Positions 20,179-28,462 of a stretch of DNA of 64,000 bases are shown in pieces (within the stretch, counting starts at the first letter, position 1; every line of letters starts with the position of its first letter). The DNA is from Gemmatimonadaceae bacterium. Its GTDB lineage: Bacteria > Gemmatimonadota > Gemmatimonadetes > Gemmatimonadales > Gemmatimonadaceae. The stretch spans positions 1 through 64,000 of the forward strand of contig DASYSS010000059.1 in NCBI GenBank assembly GCA_036003045.1, read 5' to 3'. The notes beneath the pieces are model-generated. The model had not been told where the DNA came from. It did not search any database and saw only the letters and a program-made list of their open reading frames with translations. A program made the position numbers and the translations under genes.

Positions 20179-22614
20179 ATGTTCGAAGATCTGCGACTTG
20201 CCGCCCGCGCGATGTACCGCGACCGAGGCCTCGCCACCGCCGCGGTGCTCTGCCTCGCCCTCGGCATCGGTGGCACGACGATCGTGTACAGCGTCACATC
20301 CGCACTCGTGCTCCACCCCGTTCCGGCGACGGATCCCTCCGGCCTCGTGATGGTCGCCGAGGTGCCGCCGGCGAAACCGGGCCCGGACGACGCCGAGATG
20401 GCGCCCGCGAACTACGGGGACCTCGCTCGACGGAATCGCAGCTTCAGCGAGCTCGCGGCGTTCACCAACCTCGACGCCAACCTGACCGGAATCGACGAAC
20501 CGGAGCGCATCGCCGGCTTTCGAGTGACTCCGAGCTACTTCCATCTGCTTGGTGTCCTGCCCGCGCTGGGCCGCTTGTTCACCGATGAAGACGCGCGCTA
20601 CACCACTTCGCCGGACGTCGTCATCATCAGCGACGGACTCTGGCACCGGAGGTTCGGCAGGGACCTTGGCGTCGTCGGCCGAAAGGTGCAGATCAACGAC
20701 GTGCCGCGCACGATCGTCGGCGTGTTGCCCGCCGGCTTCGTCTTTCCACCGGGCGCCGAGCTGTGGACGCCGCTCTCGCTCGCCGGAGACTACGGCCGCG
20801 AGCGCGACGGGCGATTCCTGCGAGGTGTGCTCGCCAGGCTTCGCCCCGAAATTTCGCTCGCGCGGGCGCGCGCCGACGTGCACGGCATCATGCAGCAGCT
20901 GCAACGCGAGTATCCTGAGGACGACGGTAAGTGGGACATGCGCGTCGAGGATGCCAACGCCTTCTATGGACAACATCCCCGGCCGTTCATGCTCGCCCAG
21001 CTCGCCGCCGTCGTGCTCGTGCTGCTCATCGCGTGCGCGAACGTCGCCAACCTGCTGCTCGCTCGCGCTACGACCCGCACTCGCGAAATCGCCGTCCGCG
21101 TCGCGCTGGGCGCGTCGCGCGGACGCGTCGTGCGCCAACAGCTCGCCGAGTCCCTGCTGCTCGCGTTCGCCGGCGGACTGCTCGGCACTCTGTTCTCCGT
21201 CTGGGGAATCGAGGCGGTGCGCGCCATGCTCCCCGCCGAACAGGCGAGATTGAATCCCGGATGGACGCGCATGGAGCTGAGCGCGGGTGTGCTCGCCTTC
21301 ACCGCCGCGGTCTCCGTCGTCTCGGCGCTGCTCGTGAGCCTGGCTCCCGCGTTCGTCGCGAGCGGCGCGGATCCGAGGCAGGCGCTCAACGAAGGCGGAC
21401 GCAGTGCGTCGCATGGTCCCTCGAAGCACCGGCTGCGCGGATTGCTCATCGCCGGCGAGATGGCCCTCGCCCTCACGATGCTCGTCGGCACGATGGTCAC
21501 CGTGCGCGGCTTCGTAGCGGTCGCCAACGAAGCGCCGGGCTATCGCGTCGATCACGCGCTCACGATGCAGCTCACCGCGCCCATCGCGCGCTACAGGACG
21601 ACGGCCGACGCCGAGGCGATGTACACGCGTGTGCTCGATGCCGTTCGGGCGGAGCCCGGCGTGACCGGCGCGGCATTGTCGACGATGCTGCCCCCCGACT
21701 GGGCCAAGTACGACAGCCGGATTTTTCTCGAGGGCGAGCCGCGTCCGACGCGCAGCGATCCGGCTCGTACGCCTCGCTGGCAGATGGTGACGCCCGGCTA
21801 TTTCGCGACGATGGACATCCCGCTCGTCCGCGGCCGCGCCTTCACCGACCACGACGATTCGACGTCGGCGAGCGCGATCGTGGTGAGCGAGTCGATGGCG
21901 CGCGCGTATTGGCCGAATGAAAGCCCCGTCGGCAAACGCATCGGGTGCGCGTGCGACGACACGACGATGATGACCGTCGTCGGCGTAGTCGGCGACGTTC
22001 ACTTCAACCCCAACGTCGGTCCTGCCGACGCGCCCACCTACTACGTGAGCGCCGCGCAGGCGCATCCATGGCGCACGAAGTCGTTGGTCGTTCGCACGAA
22101 GGGCGATCCCGCGTCGATGACGCGCCGGATCGAGCGCGCGATCGCGGGTGTCGCGCCGACGGTGGCGCCGGGCAGCGTGCTGACGCTCGATCACGTGCAG
22201 CGCAGCGCTCTTTCGCCGCAACGCATCACGAGCGAGATGATGGCGGCGTTCGCTGTCGTCGCGTTGCTCTTGGCGGCGGTCGGCATCCACGGCGTGATTT
22301 CGTACACGGTGGCGCAGCGAACGCACGACATCGGGATCCGCACGGCACTCGGCGCGCAAGGTGCCGACGTCGTGCGAGGCGTGGTCGGTCCGGCGATGGG
22401 ATTCATCGTAGTCGGCGCCGGCGTCGGCGTGGTTGGCGCGATGCTGATGACCCGCACACTCGCGCACCTGCTGACGCAGCGTTCGCCGAGCGACCCGGTG
22501 TCGTTCGTCGCCGCGGTCGCGGTGCTCGCATCCGCGGCGATCGCCGGCGCGTATCTCCCGGCGCGGCGAGCGATGCGCATCGATCCGGCGATCGCGCTGA
22601 GACGCGACGTGTAA
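20179..22614 (+). CDS. orphan ABC-type permease of the ADOP/MacB-FtsX type
   Basis: An 811-residue protein with two MacB-like halves, as in the duplicated orphan permeases common in Acidobacteriota and Gemmatimonadota. It opens with MFEDLRLAARAMYRDRG and a first membrane helix (ALGIGGTTIVYSVTSAL), followed by a large MacB periplasmic domain. An FtsX block follows (ACANVANLLLARATTRTREI, a signature of the family), then a second periplasmic domain and a final FtsX block (YTVAQRTHDIGIRTALGAQG). There is no ATPase gene next to it, hence orphan. ATG 20161 is an alternative start 18 nt upstream. The family is usually linked to macrolide/lipoprotein-type export or mechanotransmission, but the substrate is unknown. 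Confidence 0.9.
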   Translation: MFEDLRLAARAMYRDRGLATAAVLCLALGIGGTTIVYSVTSALVLHPVPATDPSGLVMVAEVPPAKPGPDDAEMAPANYGDLARRNRSFSELAAFTNLDANLTGIDEPERIAGFRVTPSYFHLLGVLPALGRLFTDEDARYTTSPDVVIISDGLWHRRFGRDLGVVGRKVQINDVPRTIVGVLPAGFVFPPGAELWTPLSLAGDYGRERDGRFLRGVLARLRPEISLARARADVHGIMQQLQREYPEDDGKWDMRVEDANAFYGQHPRPFMLAQLAAVVLVLLIACANVANLLLARATTRTREIAVRVALGASRGRVVRQQLAESLLLAFAGGLLGTLFSVWGIEAVRAMLPAEQARLNPGWTRMELSAGVLAFTAAVSVVSALLVSLAPAFVASGADPRQALNEGGRSASHGPSKHRLRGLLIAGEMALALTMLVGTMVTVRGFVAVANEAPGYRVDHALTMQLTAPIARYRTTADAEAMYTRVLDAVRAEPGVTGAALSTMLPPDWAKYDSRIFLEGEPRPTRSDPARTPRWQMVTPGYFATMDIPLVRGRAFTDHDDSTSASAIVVSESMARAYWPNESPVGKRIGCACDDTTMMTVVGVVGDVHFNPNVGPADAPTYYVSAAQAHPWRTKSLVVRTKGDPASMTRRIERAIAGVAPTVAPGSVLTLDHVQRSALSPQRITSEMMAAFAVVALLLAAVGIHGVISYTVAQRTHDIGIRTALGAQGADVVRGVVGPAMGFIVVGAGVGVVGAMLMTRTLAHLLTQRSPSDPVSFVAAVAVLASAAIAGAYLPARRAMRIDPAIALRRDV

Positions 22615-22940
22615 CACCGGCACCGCGCGAGCGGTGGACGGTGACGCGTCGACGCTTCAACGGATCGACAGTAACAGTCCCTACTGTCCACCCGTCCAAC
22701 CAGAGCATGTGCGTGTGCAACGGCGGCCTTGACGGCTCCCCCGCGCCCCCCCAAGGCGAGCTTGGCCTTGGGACGCATTCCGTTCGCGGACGCTTATGCG
22801 AGAACTCTAGTCGCGGCGGGTCGCCTCGATCGTTTGGTCTCGGACCGGGAATTGCCTTCGCTGCAACTTCGGTAGGCATGGCCCACCCGCCGCGCTTCGG
22901 CCCGTTGCCGAGCGGCGCCAGCGTTCGGCAGGGAGCTCAG
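22615..22940. other. intergenic region, 326 bp
   Basis: No convincing gene is seen. It holds a fragment (CTGTCCACCCGTCCAACC, 22682-22699) matching the GTGGACGG/CCGTCCAC array at 43489-43610, and GC-rich sequence further on. A Shine-Dalgarno for the next gene lies at its end (GGGAG, 22931-22935). Confidence 0.4.
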
Positions 22941-23606
22941 ATGTTCCGTCCGTTCCACTGCGTCGTCGGCGCGCTGTCGCTGATGGCCGCCGCATGCTAC
23001 GACCACAGCAACTTCAATCAAGTCGGCAGCTTCGCCACCGTTCGCCTCGTCAATGCGACGGATACGCCCGTGTCGCTCGCCAACGCGGGAGTCCTCGACT
23101 CAGGCAACGCGCGGCTCGTGTTCGGTCAGTCCTCCAGCTGCGTCTTTGTCACCCTGAGCCACGCGCTGATCGATGGAATCGCGATCACGAACGGCGGGAC
23201 CGGCGCGACCATTCCGCTCGCGGCAAGCCTGAAGTCCGGCGACAATGTCATCATCGTCGCGTTCGGCGATTCGGTCGGCAACATACAGCTCACGACGCTG
23301 GACAATCACTTCGTGCCGGCGGCAAACTCGGCGGGCTTGCGCTTCTTCAACGGCACGTCGAGCACGGCGCCGCTCCTCATGCACCGCAACGATCTCACCT
23401 TCACGTCGTTCGTCGGCCTCGGGTCGGCGAGCAGCTTCGTGAGCGTGCCGATCGACGCGGGGACGATCACCTTCAGCGACAAGCTGTCCGTCGTTCTCGA
23501 CGCCGGCGTAATGGCGTTCCCTCTCGGTCAGAACTCGACCGTGGTGCTCGGTCCCCCCGCCCCCGCGGCGGTTCCGCTTCGCTTCTTCACGGTACAGGCC
23601 TGTTGA
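22941..23606 (+). CDS. DUF4397-domain lipoprotein
   Basis: A 221-residue lipoprotein. The signal peptide ends in lipobox MAAAC, followed by a beta-rich body resembling DUF4397: ATVRLVNATDTPVSL near the start, GLRFFNGTSSTAPLL in the middle. This domain forms a beta-sandwich, is exported, and has no known enzymatic role. GGGAG lies 6 nt before the ATG. It is followed after about 100 nt by an unrelated DUF2239 gene on the same strand. Confidence 0.75.
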   Translation: MFRPFHCVVGALSLMAAACYDHSNFNQVGSFATVRLVNATDTPVSLANAGVLDSGNARLVFGQSSSCVFVTLSHALIDGIAITNGGTGATIPLAASLKSGDNVIIVAFGDSVGNIQLTTLDNHFVPAANSAGLRFFNGTSSTAPLLMHRNDLTFTSFVGLGSASSFVSVPIDAGTITFSDKLSVVLDAGVMAFPLGQNSTVVLGPPAPAAVPLRFFTVQAC

Positions 23607-23724
23607 AGCCGATGTCCTGATGGGGCTGTCCGACGAGTGCCGGTTGCGCGAATTATACCCTGGTAATATTCTTCCATTTCGTATTCATTCCTGATAAATC
23701 GTCTTGGAGACCGGGGTTTTGGCT

Positions 23725-24294
23725 ATGGAAGAGAGAGGCAGTTTCACCGCGTTCGCCGGCCATCGTCAGGTCGCCAGCGGCCCGTGGCCACAGCTTCTGA
23801 CGGCGACGAAACGATACCTCGACGCCGGCGGCGAGCCCGTGCTGATCTTCGGCGACGAGACCGGCAAGCAGGTCGACGTCGACTTTCGCGGCACACTGGA
23901 CGAGGTACTGTCTCGAGCCGGAGCCGCCGACGCGCCTCGCGTTGGCCCCGGACGGCCGAAGCTCGGCGTGGTCAGCAAGGAGGTCTCGTTGCTGCCGCGT
24001 CACTGGGAGTGGCTCGCCGAGCAGCCGAACGGAGCGTCGGCAACGCTGAGGCGTCTCGTCGACGCGGCCCGCAAAGCGACACCACGTTCCCGGCGGCTCC
24101 GCGACGCGGCCTATCGATTCATTTGGGCGGTCGCGGGCAATTTCGAGAATGCTGAAGAGGCGATCCGCGCCCTCTACGCCAAAGAGGACGCCCGCCTGGA
24201 ACGACTGATGGAAAACTGGCCGGCCGACGTCCGCGAGCACGTGCTGCGGCTCGTCGCCGAGGCGTGGCGCGAGGAGAGTGCGCTCGGCGGTTAG
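23725..24294 (+). CDS. DUF2239-family protein
   Basis: A 189-residue soluble protein with the features of DUF2239: an N-terminal half with FTAFAGHRQVASG and LIFGDETGKQVDVD, and a C-terminal half with EVSLLPRHWEWLAEQPNGAS followed by a helical tail rich in Arg and Glu. The biochemical role of the family is unknown. ATG 23725 is preferred over the in-frame TTG at 23704, which leads a short hydrophobic extension. The upstream intergenic sequence (23640-23700) is unusually AT-rich for this window, as expected for a promoter. The gene is convergent with the next permease gene, stops 31 bp apart. Confidence 0.8.
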   Translation: MEERGSFTAFAGHRQVASGPWPQLLTATKRYLDAGGEPVLIFGDETGKQVDVDFRGTLDEVLSRAGAADAPRVGPGRPKLGVVSKEVSLLPRHWEWLAEQPNGASATLRRLVDAARKATPRSRRLRDAAYRFIWAVAGNFENAEEAIRALYAKEDARLERLMENWPADVREHVLRLVAEAWREESALGG

Positions 24295-24325
24295 TCCGCC
24301 AACCGGGGTGCGTACCGCTGCGCGC

Positions 24326-26797
24326 TCACTCCTCGCGTAGCGCGACGGTCGGGTCGACGCGCGTCGCGCGCAGCGCGGGGATGTACGTCGCGAGCATGGC
24401 CGTCGCGATCAAGATGATCGGCACGACCGCAAACGTGATCGCGTCGGTCGTGCTGATGCCGAACAGGAGACTCGCCATCACGCGCGTCAGCGCCGCGGCG
24501 CCGACCAGTCCGGCGACGACGCCGAGCGCGGTGAGCTCCGTACCGCGTCGCAATATCATCAACAGAATGCCTCCGCGATCGGCCCCGAGCGCCATGCGGA
24601 CGCCGATGTCGTGCGAGCCTTGCGCGACGAGGCGCGACATCACGCCATAGACACCAATGACGGCGAGCAACAGCGCGAACGCGGCAAACGCGCCGAGCAT
24701 CGTCGTCGCGAATCGCTGGCGCGCCATCGAGCCGCTCATTCGGTCGGACATCGTTTGAACGTCGTACACCGTGAGCGTCGGATCGAGGTCGTGCATCTTG
24801 CGGATCATCGCCCGGGCGATGGTGATTGGATCGCCGGTCGTTCTCGCCACTTGATAGCCCGCATTCGGGGACGGCATGTAAACGACAATGCGCCCATCGA
24901 CGTCGAGGCCATACTGCTTCACCGTGCCGACGACGCCGGCGATCCTGAACTTTCGTGCGGGATTGAACCACACGTGCTTGCCGATCGCCTCGCCCTTCGG
25001 CCAGAAGCGTTGCGCGAACTTGTTGTCGATGAGGACAACGGGTTCCGCATTCTCCGCCAGATCCGCATCGGTGAAGACTCGTCCGGCGATGAGCGGGATC
25101 CGCATCGTGCTGAAGTAGTTCGTCGTCGCGCCCCGTTGGTCGACTTGCAGCTCGTGCCCCGGCTCGGGCGTCCATCCTTCGACATTGATCTGGCCCCACC
25201 CGACCGATGACGTGAACGGAAGCGCGGAAACCGCTCCGCGCTCTTTCACGCCAGGGACGCTCGCCAGCTGGTCTCCGAAGGTGGTCCAGTACGCCAGCGC
25301 GGCGTTGCGATCGTCGAAATGACGCCCGGATACGCCGAGCCGCATCGACACGACACCGTCGGGTTGGAAGCCTGGCGAGACGCGCTGCAGCTGAACGAAG
25401 CTCCGAATGAGTAGCCCCGCGCCAACGAGCAACACGATGGAGATCGCTACTTCCGCGACCACGAGCAGGTTACGGAGCCGCCGGCGTGAACCGCTCAAGC
25501 CTCCGTCACCATGAGTGTTCCTGCCACCGGCCTTGAGCGTCGAGTTGAGATCGACGCGCGCCGCTTTGAGCGCCGGCGCCAGACCGAACAGAATGCCCGT
25601 GAGAATCGACACGCCAAACGTGAATGCGAGGACGCGTCCGTCGAGACCGATCGCGTCGATGCGCGGAATGTTGCCCGGATTGATGGCGCGAATCGCGCCG
25701 AGGGCGAGCGCGGCGACCAAGAGACCGGCCACGCCACCCATGAGACCGAGCAGCGTGGTCTCGGTGAGGAGTTGCCGCACGAGACGCCGCCAATTTGCCC
25801 CGAGCGCAACGCGAACGGCGATCTCCTTTTGCCGTGAGCTCGCGCGCGTGAGCAACAGGTTCGCGACGTTCGCGCACGCAATGAGCAGGACGAGCGTCAC
25901 GGAGCCCATCAGGACCAGCACCGCGAGCCGCACGTTGCCGACCACGGATTCGACGAGCGGCACGACGTCGATCGTGAAGGTGCGATCGCGCTTGTCCTTG
26001 TCCCGAATCCGCGCCGCGATCGCGGCGACGTCGGCGTGCGCCTGCGTCATCGTCACGTTTGGCTTGAGCCGCGCCATGAGATTGTAGTTCTCGTCCCCGC
26101 GGCGATTCACGGCATCGGCGCCGAGTGGGAGCGGCAGAAAGAGATCCATCTGCTGCGTGCTCGACACGGTCGGCATGATCTCGGCGTTCAAGAGAAAATT
26201 CGCGTCAAGCACGCCGACGACTTGAAATTGATGGATCGAATCCCGTGGACTGAGACCGTTCAGCACGATCGTCTTGCCGACGATGGTTGGATCGCCGTTG
26301 AATGTGCGCTTCCAGAACGCGTTGCTCAGCACGACGACGGGCGCCTTGCCCGGCACGTCTTCGTCTGGCTGCAGGAGCCGGCCGTAGCGAGCTTTCGCCC
26401 CGAGCATATGAAAAAGGCTCGAGGAGGTGAGCAGCGCCTCGACACGCTGCGGCTCGGGAAACGGCGCTTCGCCACCGCGGCCAATCAGCGTTCCCGCGCG
26501 ACCCTGCGAGATCGAGAGCTCGGAGAACGACCGATTCTCGTTTTTGATGTCCGTGTATTGGCCGGGTGACGGCCAGTCCTGCGGGATGTTGATGCCCGGC
26601 GACCGGAGCCACAGCACCGTCAGTCGCTCGGGCTCCGGATATGGGAGCGGCTTGAGCAGGAGCGCGTCGACGACGCTGAAAACCGCGCTGTTCGCGCCGA
26701 TGCCGATCGCCAGCGACGCGACGATTACGGCAGTCAGGCCGGCCGTTCGCCTGAAGGTCCTAAGGGCGTATCGGATGTCTTGCAGAAAATCGGTCAT
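24326..26797 (-). CDS. orphan ABC-type permease of the ADOP/MacB-FtsX type
   Basis: An 823-residue paralogue of the permease at 20179, with the same double MacB/FtsX plan. It opens with MTDFLQDIRYALRTFRRTAG and helix 1 (ASLAIGIGANSAVFSVVDAL). The first FtsX block has ACANVANLLLTRASSRQKEI and the last has LVAQGSHDIGVRMALGADRG; it ends with TRVDPTVALREE. GGAG sits 6 nt before ATG 26797, ruling out the 42-residue upstream extension. No ATPase gene is adjacent. The two permeases differ enough to be old paralogues rather than a recent duplication. Confidence 0.9.
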   Translation of the reverse strand: MTDFLQDIRYALRTFRRTAGLTAVIVASLAIGIGANSAVFSVVDALLLKPLPYPEPERLTVLWLRSPGINIPQDWPSPGQYTDIKNENRSFSELSISQGRAGTLIGRGGEAPFPEPQRVEALLTSSSLFHMLGAKARYGRLLQPDEDVPGKAPVVVLSNAFWKRTFNGDPTIVGKTIVLNGLSPRDSIHQFQVVGVLDANFLLNAEIMPTVSSTQQMDLFLPLPLGADAVNRRGDENYNLMARLKPNVTMTQAHADVAAIAARIRDKDKRDRTFTIDVVPLVESVVGNVRLAVLVLMGSVTLVLLIACANVANLLLTRASSRQKEIAVRVALGANWRRLVRQLLTETTLLGLMGGVAGLLVAALALGAIRAINPGNIPRIDAIGLDGRVLAFTFGVSILTGILFGLAPALKAARVDLNSTLKAGGRNTHGDGGLSGSRRRLRNLLVVAEVAISIVLLVGAGLLIRSFVQLQRVSPGFQPDGVVSMRLGVSGRHFDDRNAALAYWTTFGDQLASVPGVKERGAVSALPFTSSVGWGQINVEGWTPEPGHELQVDQRGATTNYFSTMRIPLIAGRVFTDADLAENAEPVVLIDNKFAQRFWPKGEAIGKHVWFNPARKFRIAGVVGTVKQYGLDVDGRIVVYMPSPNAGYQVARTTGDPITIARAMIRKMHDLDPTLTVYDVQTMSDRMSGSMARQRFATTMLGAFAAFALLLAVIGVYGVMSRLVAQGSHDIGVRMALGADRGGILLMILRRGTELTALGVVAGLVGAAALTRVMASLLFGISTTDAITFAVVPIILIATAMLATYIPALRATRVDPTVALREE

Positions 26798-27062
26798 GCT
26801 CGCTCCACGCCAGGTCACCTTCCAACGAACGTACCGCGATGGCGATCTGTTGCACACCGCACCGGAGTGGGACAGCGAAATCGTCTCCGCCGTTGCCCCG
26901 AAGACAGCCGTCGTGCATATCAAACGGGCATCGGTGATGCATCCGCGGGTGGGCGACGTGGATCATTTCACAGATCCAGTCCGCGTGTAGAACGCGATTC
27001 GACACGTCGCTGATCTTGAGGACGGTCCCCTGCATGACCAACCTTGTAGTTGACAGCACCGC
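26798..27062. other. intergenic region upstream of two divergent genes
   Basis: This 265-bp stretch separates the minus-strand permease from a plus-strand promoter at 27063. It must contain the permease promoter, but I cannot pick one with confidence. A TTGACA at 27050 has no good -10 at the right distance. Confidence 0.3.
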
Positions 27063-27091
27063 TTGACGCTCTGTTCTCTGCGCAATAGGAT
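27063..27091 (+). promoter_or_regulatory. sigma70-type promoter of the DinB leader
   Basis: TTGACG (27063-27068), a 17-nt spacer, then TAGGAT (27086-27091). This predicts a start near 27098, which gives a leader of about 130 nt before the DinB gene. Confidence 0.6.
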
Positions 27092-27097
27092 GCGGCG

Positions 27098-27229
27098 ACA
27101 ATCGAACTGAAACGCGCCGACCATAGGGGCCCTTCGGGTGCATGCGTTCGGCGCGAGAGTAGGCGGAATCCCTGGCCGCGGAAATGGCCGGATTCCGCTT
27201 TTTTTACACTACTGGTTTGAGGGGGCCGC
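27098..27229 (+). ncRNA. candidate structured 5' leader or small RNA
   Basis: From the predicted start (about 27098) to the terminator at 27163-27205, about 108 nt of noncoding RNA would be made. It contains GGGGCCCTTCGGGTGCAT and GCGCGAGAGTAGG, then the terminator hairpin, then 13 nt later the Shine-Dalgarno GAGGGGG (27219-27225) of the DinB gene. Promoter, structured leader, terminator and ribosome binding site in this order are the layout of a riboswitch or leader that acts by premature termination. It does not match any riboswitch consensus I can recall. A free-standing small RNA with read-through to DinB is the alternative. Confidence 0.4.
27163..27205 (+). terminator. strong intrinsic terminator upstream of the DinB gene
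   Basis: A nested hairpin: GCGGAATCC (27163-27171) pairs with GGATTCCGC (27190-27198), and inside it GGCC (27174-27177) pairs with GGCC (27186-27189). A run of seven T follows (27199-27205). It points along the + strand although no protein gene precedes it. Confidence 0.75.
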
Positions 27230-27733
27230 GTGCAACCATCTGATCTTCAGCGCATATTCGACTACAGCTATTGGGCGAACGCAAGACTCTTTGCGGCGAT
27301 CGAGCCGTTGAGCGCCGAGCAATTCGCGGCGCCGGTCGCCGGAAGCTACGGGTCGATACGGAACACGCTCGTGCATGTCTTGAGCGCGGAGTGGGGCTGG
27401 TTGGATCGCTGTGGCGGGCCGTCGCGCGGCGATGCACTCAAGCCCGAGAACTTCCCGACGCTGGATGCGCTTCGTCAGACGTGGGCCGAGGTCGAAGAGC
27501 ACGTGCGGGCGTTCCTCGTCGGGTTGTCGGACGCCGACGTGTCGCGCACGGTGCGCTTCGCGTTTGGCGGAGGGCCGACGCACGAGATGCGTGTCCGCGA
27601 TTTGCTCGAGCACGCGGCGCTGCACGCGGTACATCATCGCGGTCAAGTTGCGTTGCTCCTGCGTGAGCAGGGCGTGGCGCCGGGAAATTTCGATTTTCTC
27701 ATTTATCTCGCGGAAAGCGAACGACACCCATGA
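27230..27733 (+). CDS. DinB-family putative metalloprotein
   Basis: A 167-residue four-helix DinB-like protein. The three histidines expected to hold a divalent metal are H49 (TLVHVLSAE), H132 and H136 (LHAVHHRGQ). Family members include thiol transferases (bacillithiol, mycothiol) and damage-induced proteins of unknown activity. The start is GTG 27230, with GAGGGGG 4 nt upstream. Its stop overlaps the ATG of a broken membrane-protein gene. A leader with terminator precedes it, so its expression may be regulated by read-through. Confidence 0.8.
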   Translation: MQPSDLQRIFDYSYWANARLFAAIEPLSAEQFAAPVAGSYGSIRNTLVHVLSAEWGWLDRCGGPSRGDALKPENFPTLDALRQTWAEVEEHVRAFLVGLSDADVSRTVRFAFGGGPTHEMRVRDLLEHAALHAVHHRGQVALLLREQGVAPGNFDFLIYLAESERHP

Positions 27734-27960
27734 CTGTCGTACGTATCTGCACGGCCGCCGTGGCGTCCTTCGCGACGTACTTCCTCCTGGGGGCGCCTTC
27801 TTCAGCGGCTCGGCGATGCGCGCCGAATTCGCTCGCGTTGCGACCGTGTACCGCACGCAAGACTCGATGAAGAGCGTGATGCCGATCGGCATGCTTGGTA
27901 TGCTCCTGTCGATGATCGCGCTCGCGACGCTGTTCGCCATGATGCACGCCGTTTTGGCTA
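27730..27960 (+). pseudogene. frameshifted membrane-protein remnant (DUF1761-like)
   Basis: It begins by ATGA overlap with the DinB gene. The first frame reads MTVVRICTAAVASFATYFLL, a plausible first helix. Continuity is then found only in another frame: FFSGSAMRAEFARVATVYRT followed by VMPIGMLGMLLSMIALATLF, a second helix. Together these resemble the start of small four-helix membrane proteins of the DUF1761 kind. The switch lies near 27785-27800, around a CTGGGGGCGCC. After about 27950 the resemblance ends, so the gene also seems truncated. The assignment to DUF1761 is from memory of the sequence pattern. Confidence 0.4.
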
Positions 27961-28195
27961 CGTCTTGCTGCTTCATCCACATGACGCTGTTGAGCGACTC
28001 CGACGCGACCGGCCTGGCTTGGTGCCAGTCGAATGGTGGGAGTTGTCTTTGCAAAGGCTCCTTGAAATCGGAGCGACGAGGCGCCCACTCGAGGATACTC
28101 AGCGTGGGTACGAATCGCTTCGCTTGAGCTTGCCGAGCAACGTGCGAGCCCGGATCAATCTCAGGAAGAAACAGGGGGAGCGGCCTGATTCACAT
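27961..28195 (+). other. unassigned stretch after the pseudogene
   Basis: No intact gene is seen. One frame gives GLVPVEWWELSLQRLLEIGA, which looks coding in character but has no good start and runs into the tRNA-Gln region, so this may be debris of a second broken gene. Confidence 0.25.
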
Positions 28196-28229
28196 AAAAA
28201 AGCGACCCAACCGAACCGGTTGAGTCGCT
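28196..28229 (-). terminator. intrinsic terminator of tRNA-Gln
   Basis: On the minus strand a 13-bp stem (one mismatch) with a 3-nt loop, AGCGACTCAACCG...CGGTTGGGTCGCT, followed by a run of six T. It lies 7 nt past the tRNA 3' end. Confidence 0.85.
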
Positions 28230-28235
28230 GCAAGT

Positions 28236-28307
28236 TGCCCCTCCTGGGATCGAACCAGGACTCTCCTGATCCAGAGTCAGGCGTGTTGCCAGTTACACCA
28301 AGGGGCA
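28236..28307 (-). tRNA. tRNA-Gln (anticodon CUG)
   Basis: A 72-nt cloverleaf on the minus strand. The acceptor stem TGCCCCT pairs with AGGGGCA. The anticodon stem CCTGA/TCAGG carries the loop CTCTGGA, whose middle bases CTG read CAG codons. The T arm has GGTTCGATCC. CCA is not encoded. It has its own promoter at 28350-28378 and a terminator just past its end, so it is a single-gene transcript. Confidence 0.95.
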
Positions 28308-28349
28308 AAAAATCGCCGTCCCCCTGACAGCGGAGCGGCGAACATCTTG

Positions 28350-28378
28350 ATTATACTTGACATAACGCACCCGTTCAA
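28350..28378 (-). promoter_or_regulatory. sigma70-type promoter of tRNA-Gln
   Basis: Reading the minus strand: TTGAAC (28378-28373), a 17-nt spacer, TATAAT (28355-28350), a perfect -10. Transcription would begin about 35 nt before the mature tRNA 5' end. Confidence 0.8.
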
Positions 28379-28462
28379 CCCTGATGGCGGCCTGTCCCAC
28401 CCACCAGCAGAGTCTGGATCGGCGCTCGTCGCACGGTCCGTAAACTCAACTTCGGCCGCCGC

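Noticed and set aside
20134-22623. 829-residue open frame on the minus strand
   Set aside because: It is antisense to a clear MacB/FtsX permease. It is rich in Arg, His and Asp with no domain.
27098-27205. Signal recognition particle RNA or 6S RNA
   Set aside because: The conserved SRP loop (GGUCAGGNNNGGAAGNAGCA-like) is absent, and there is no long 6S-like central bulge.
27209-28054. 281-residue open frame on the minus strand
   Set aside because: It is antisense to the DinB gene and the pseudogene, with no recognisable domain.
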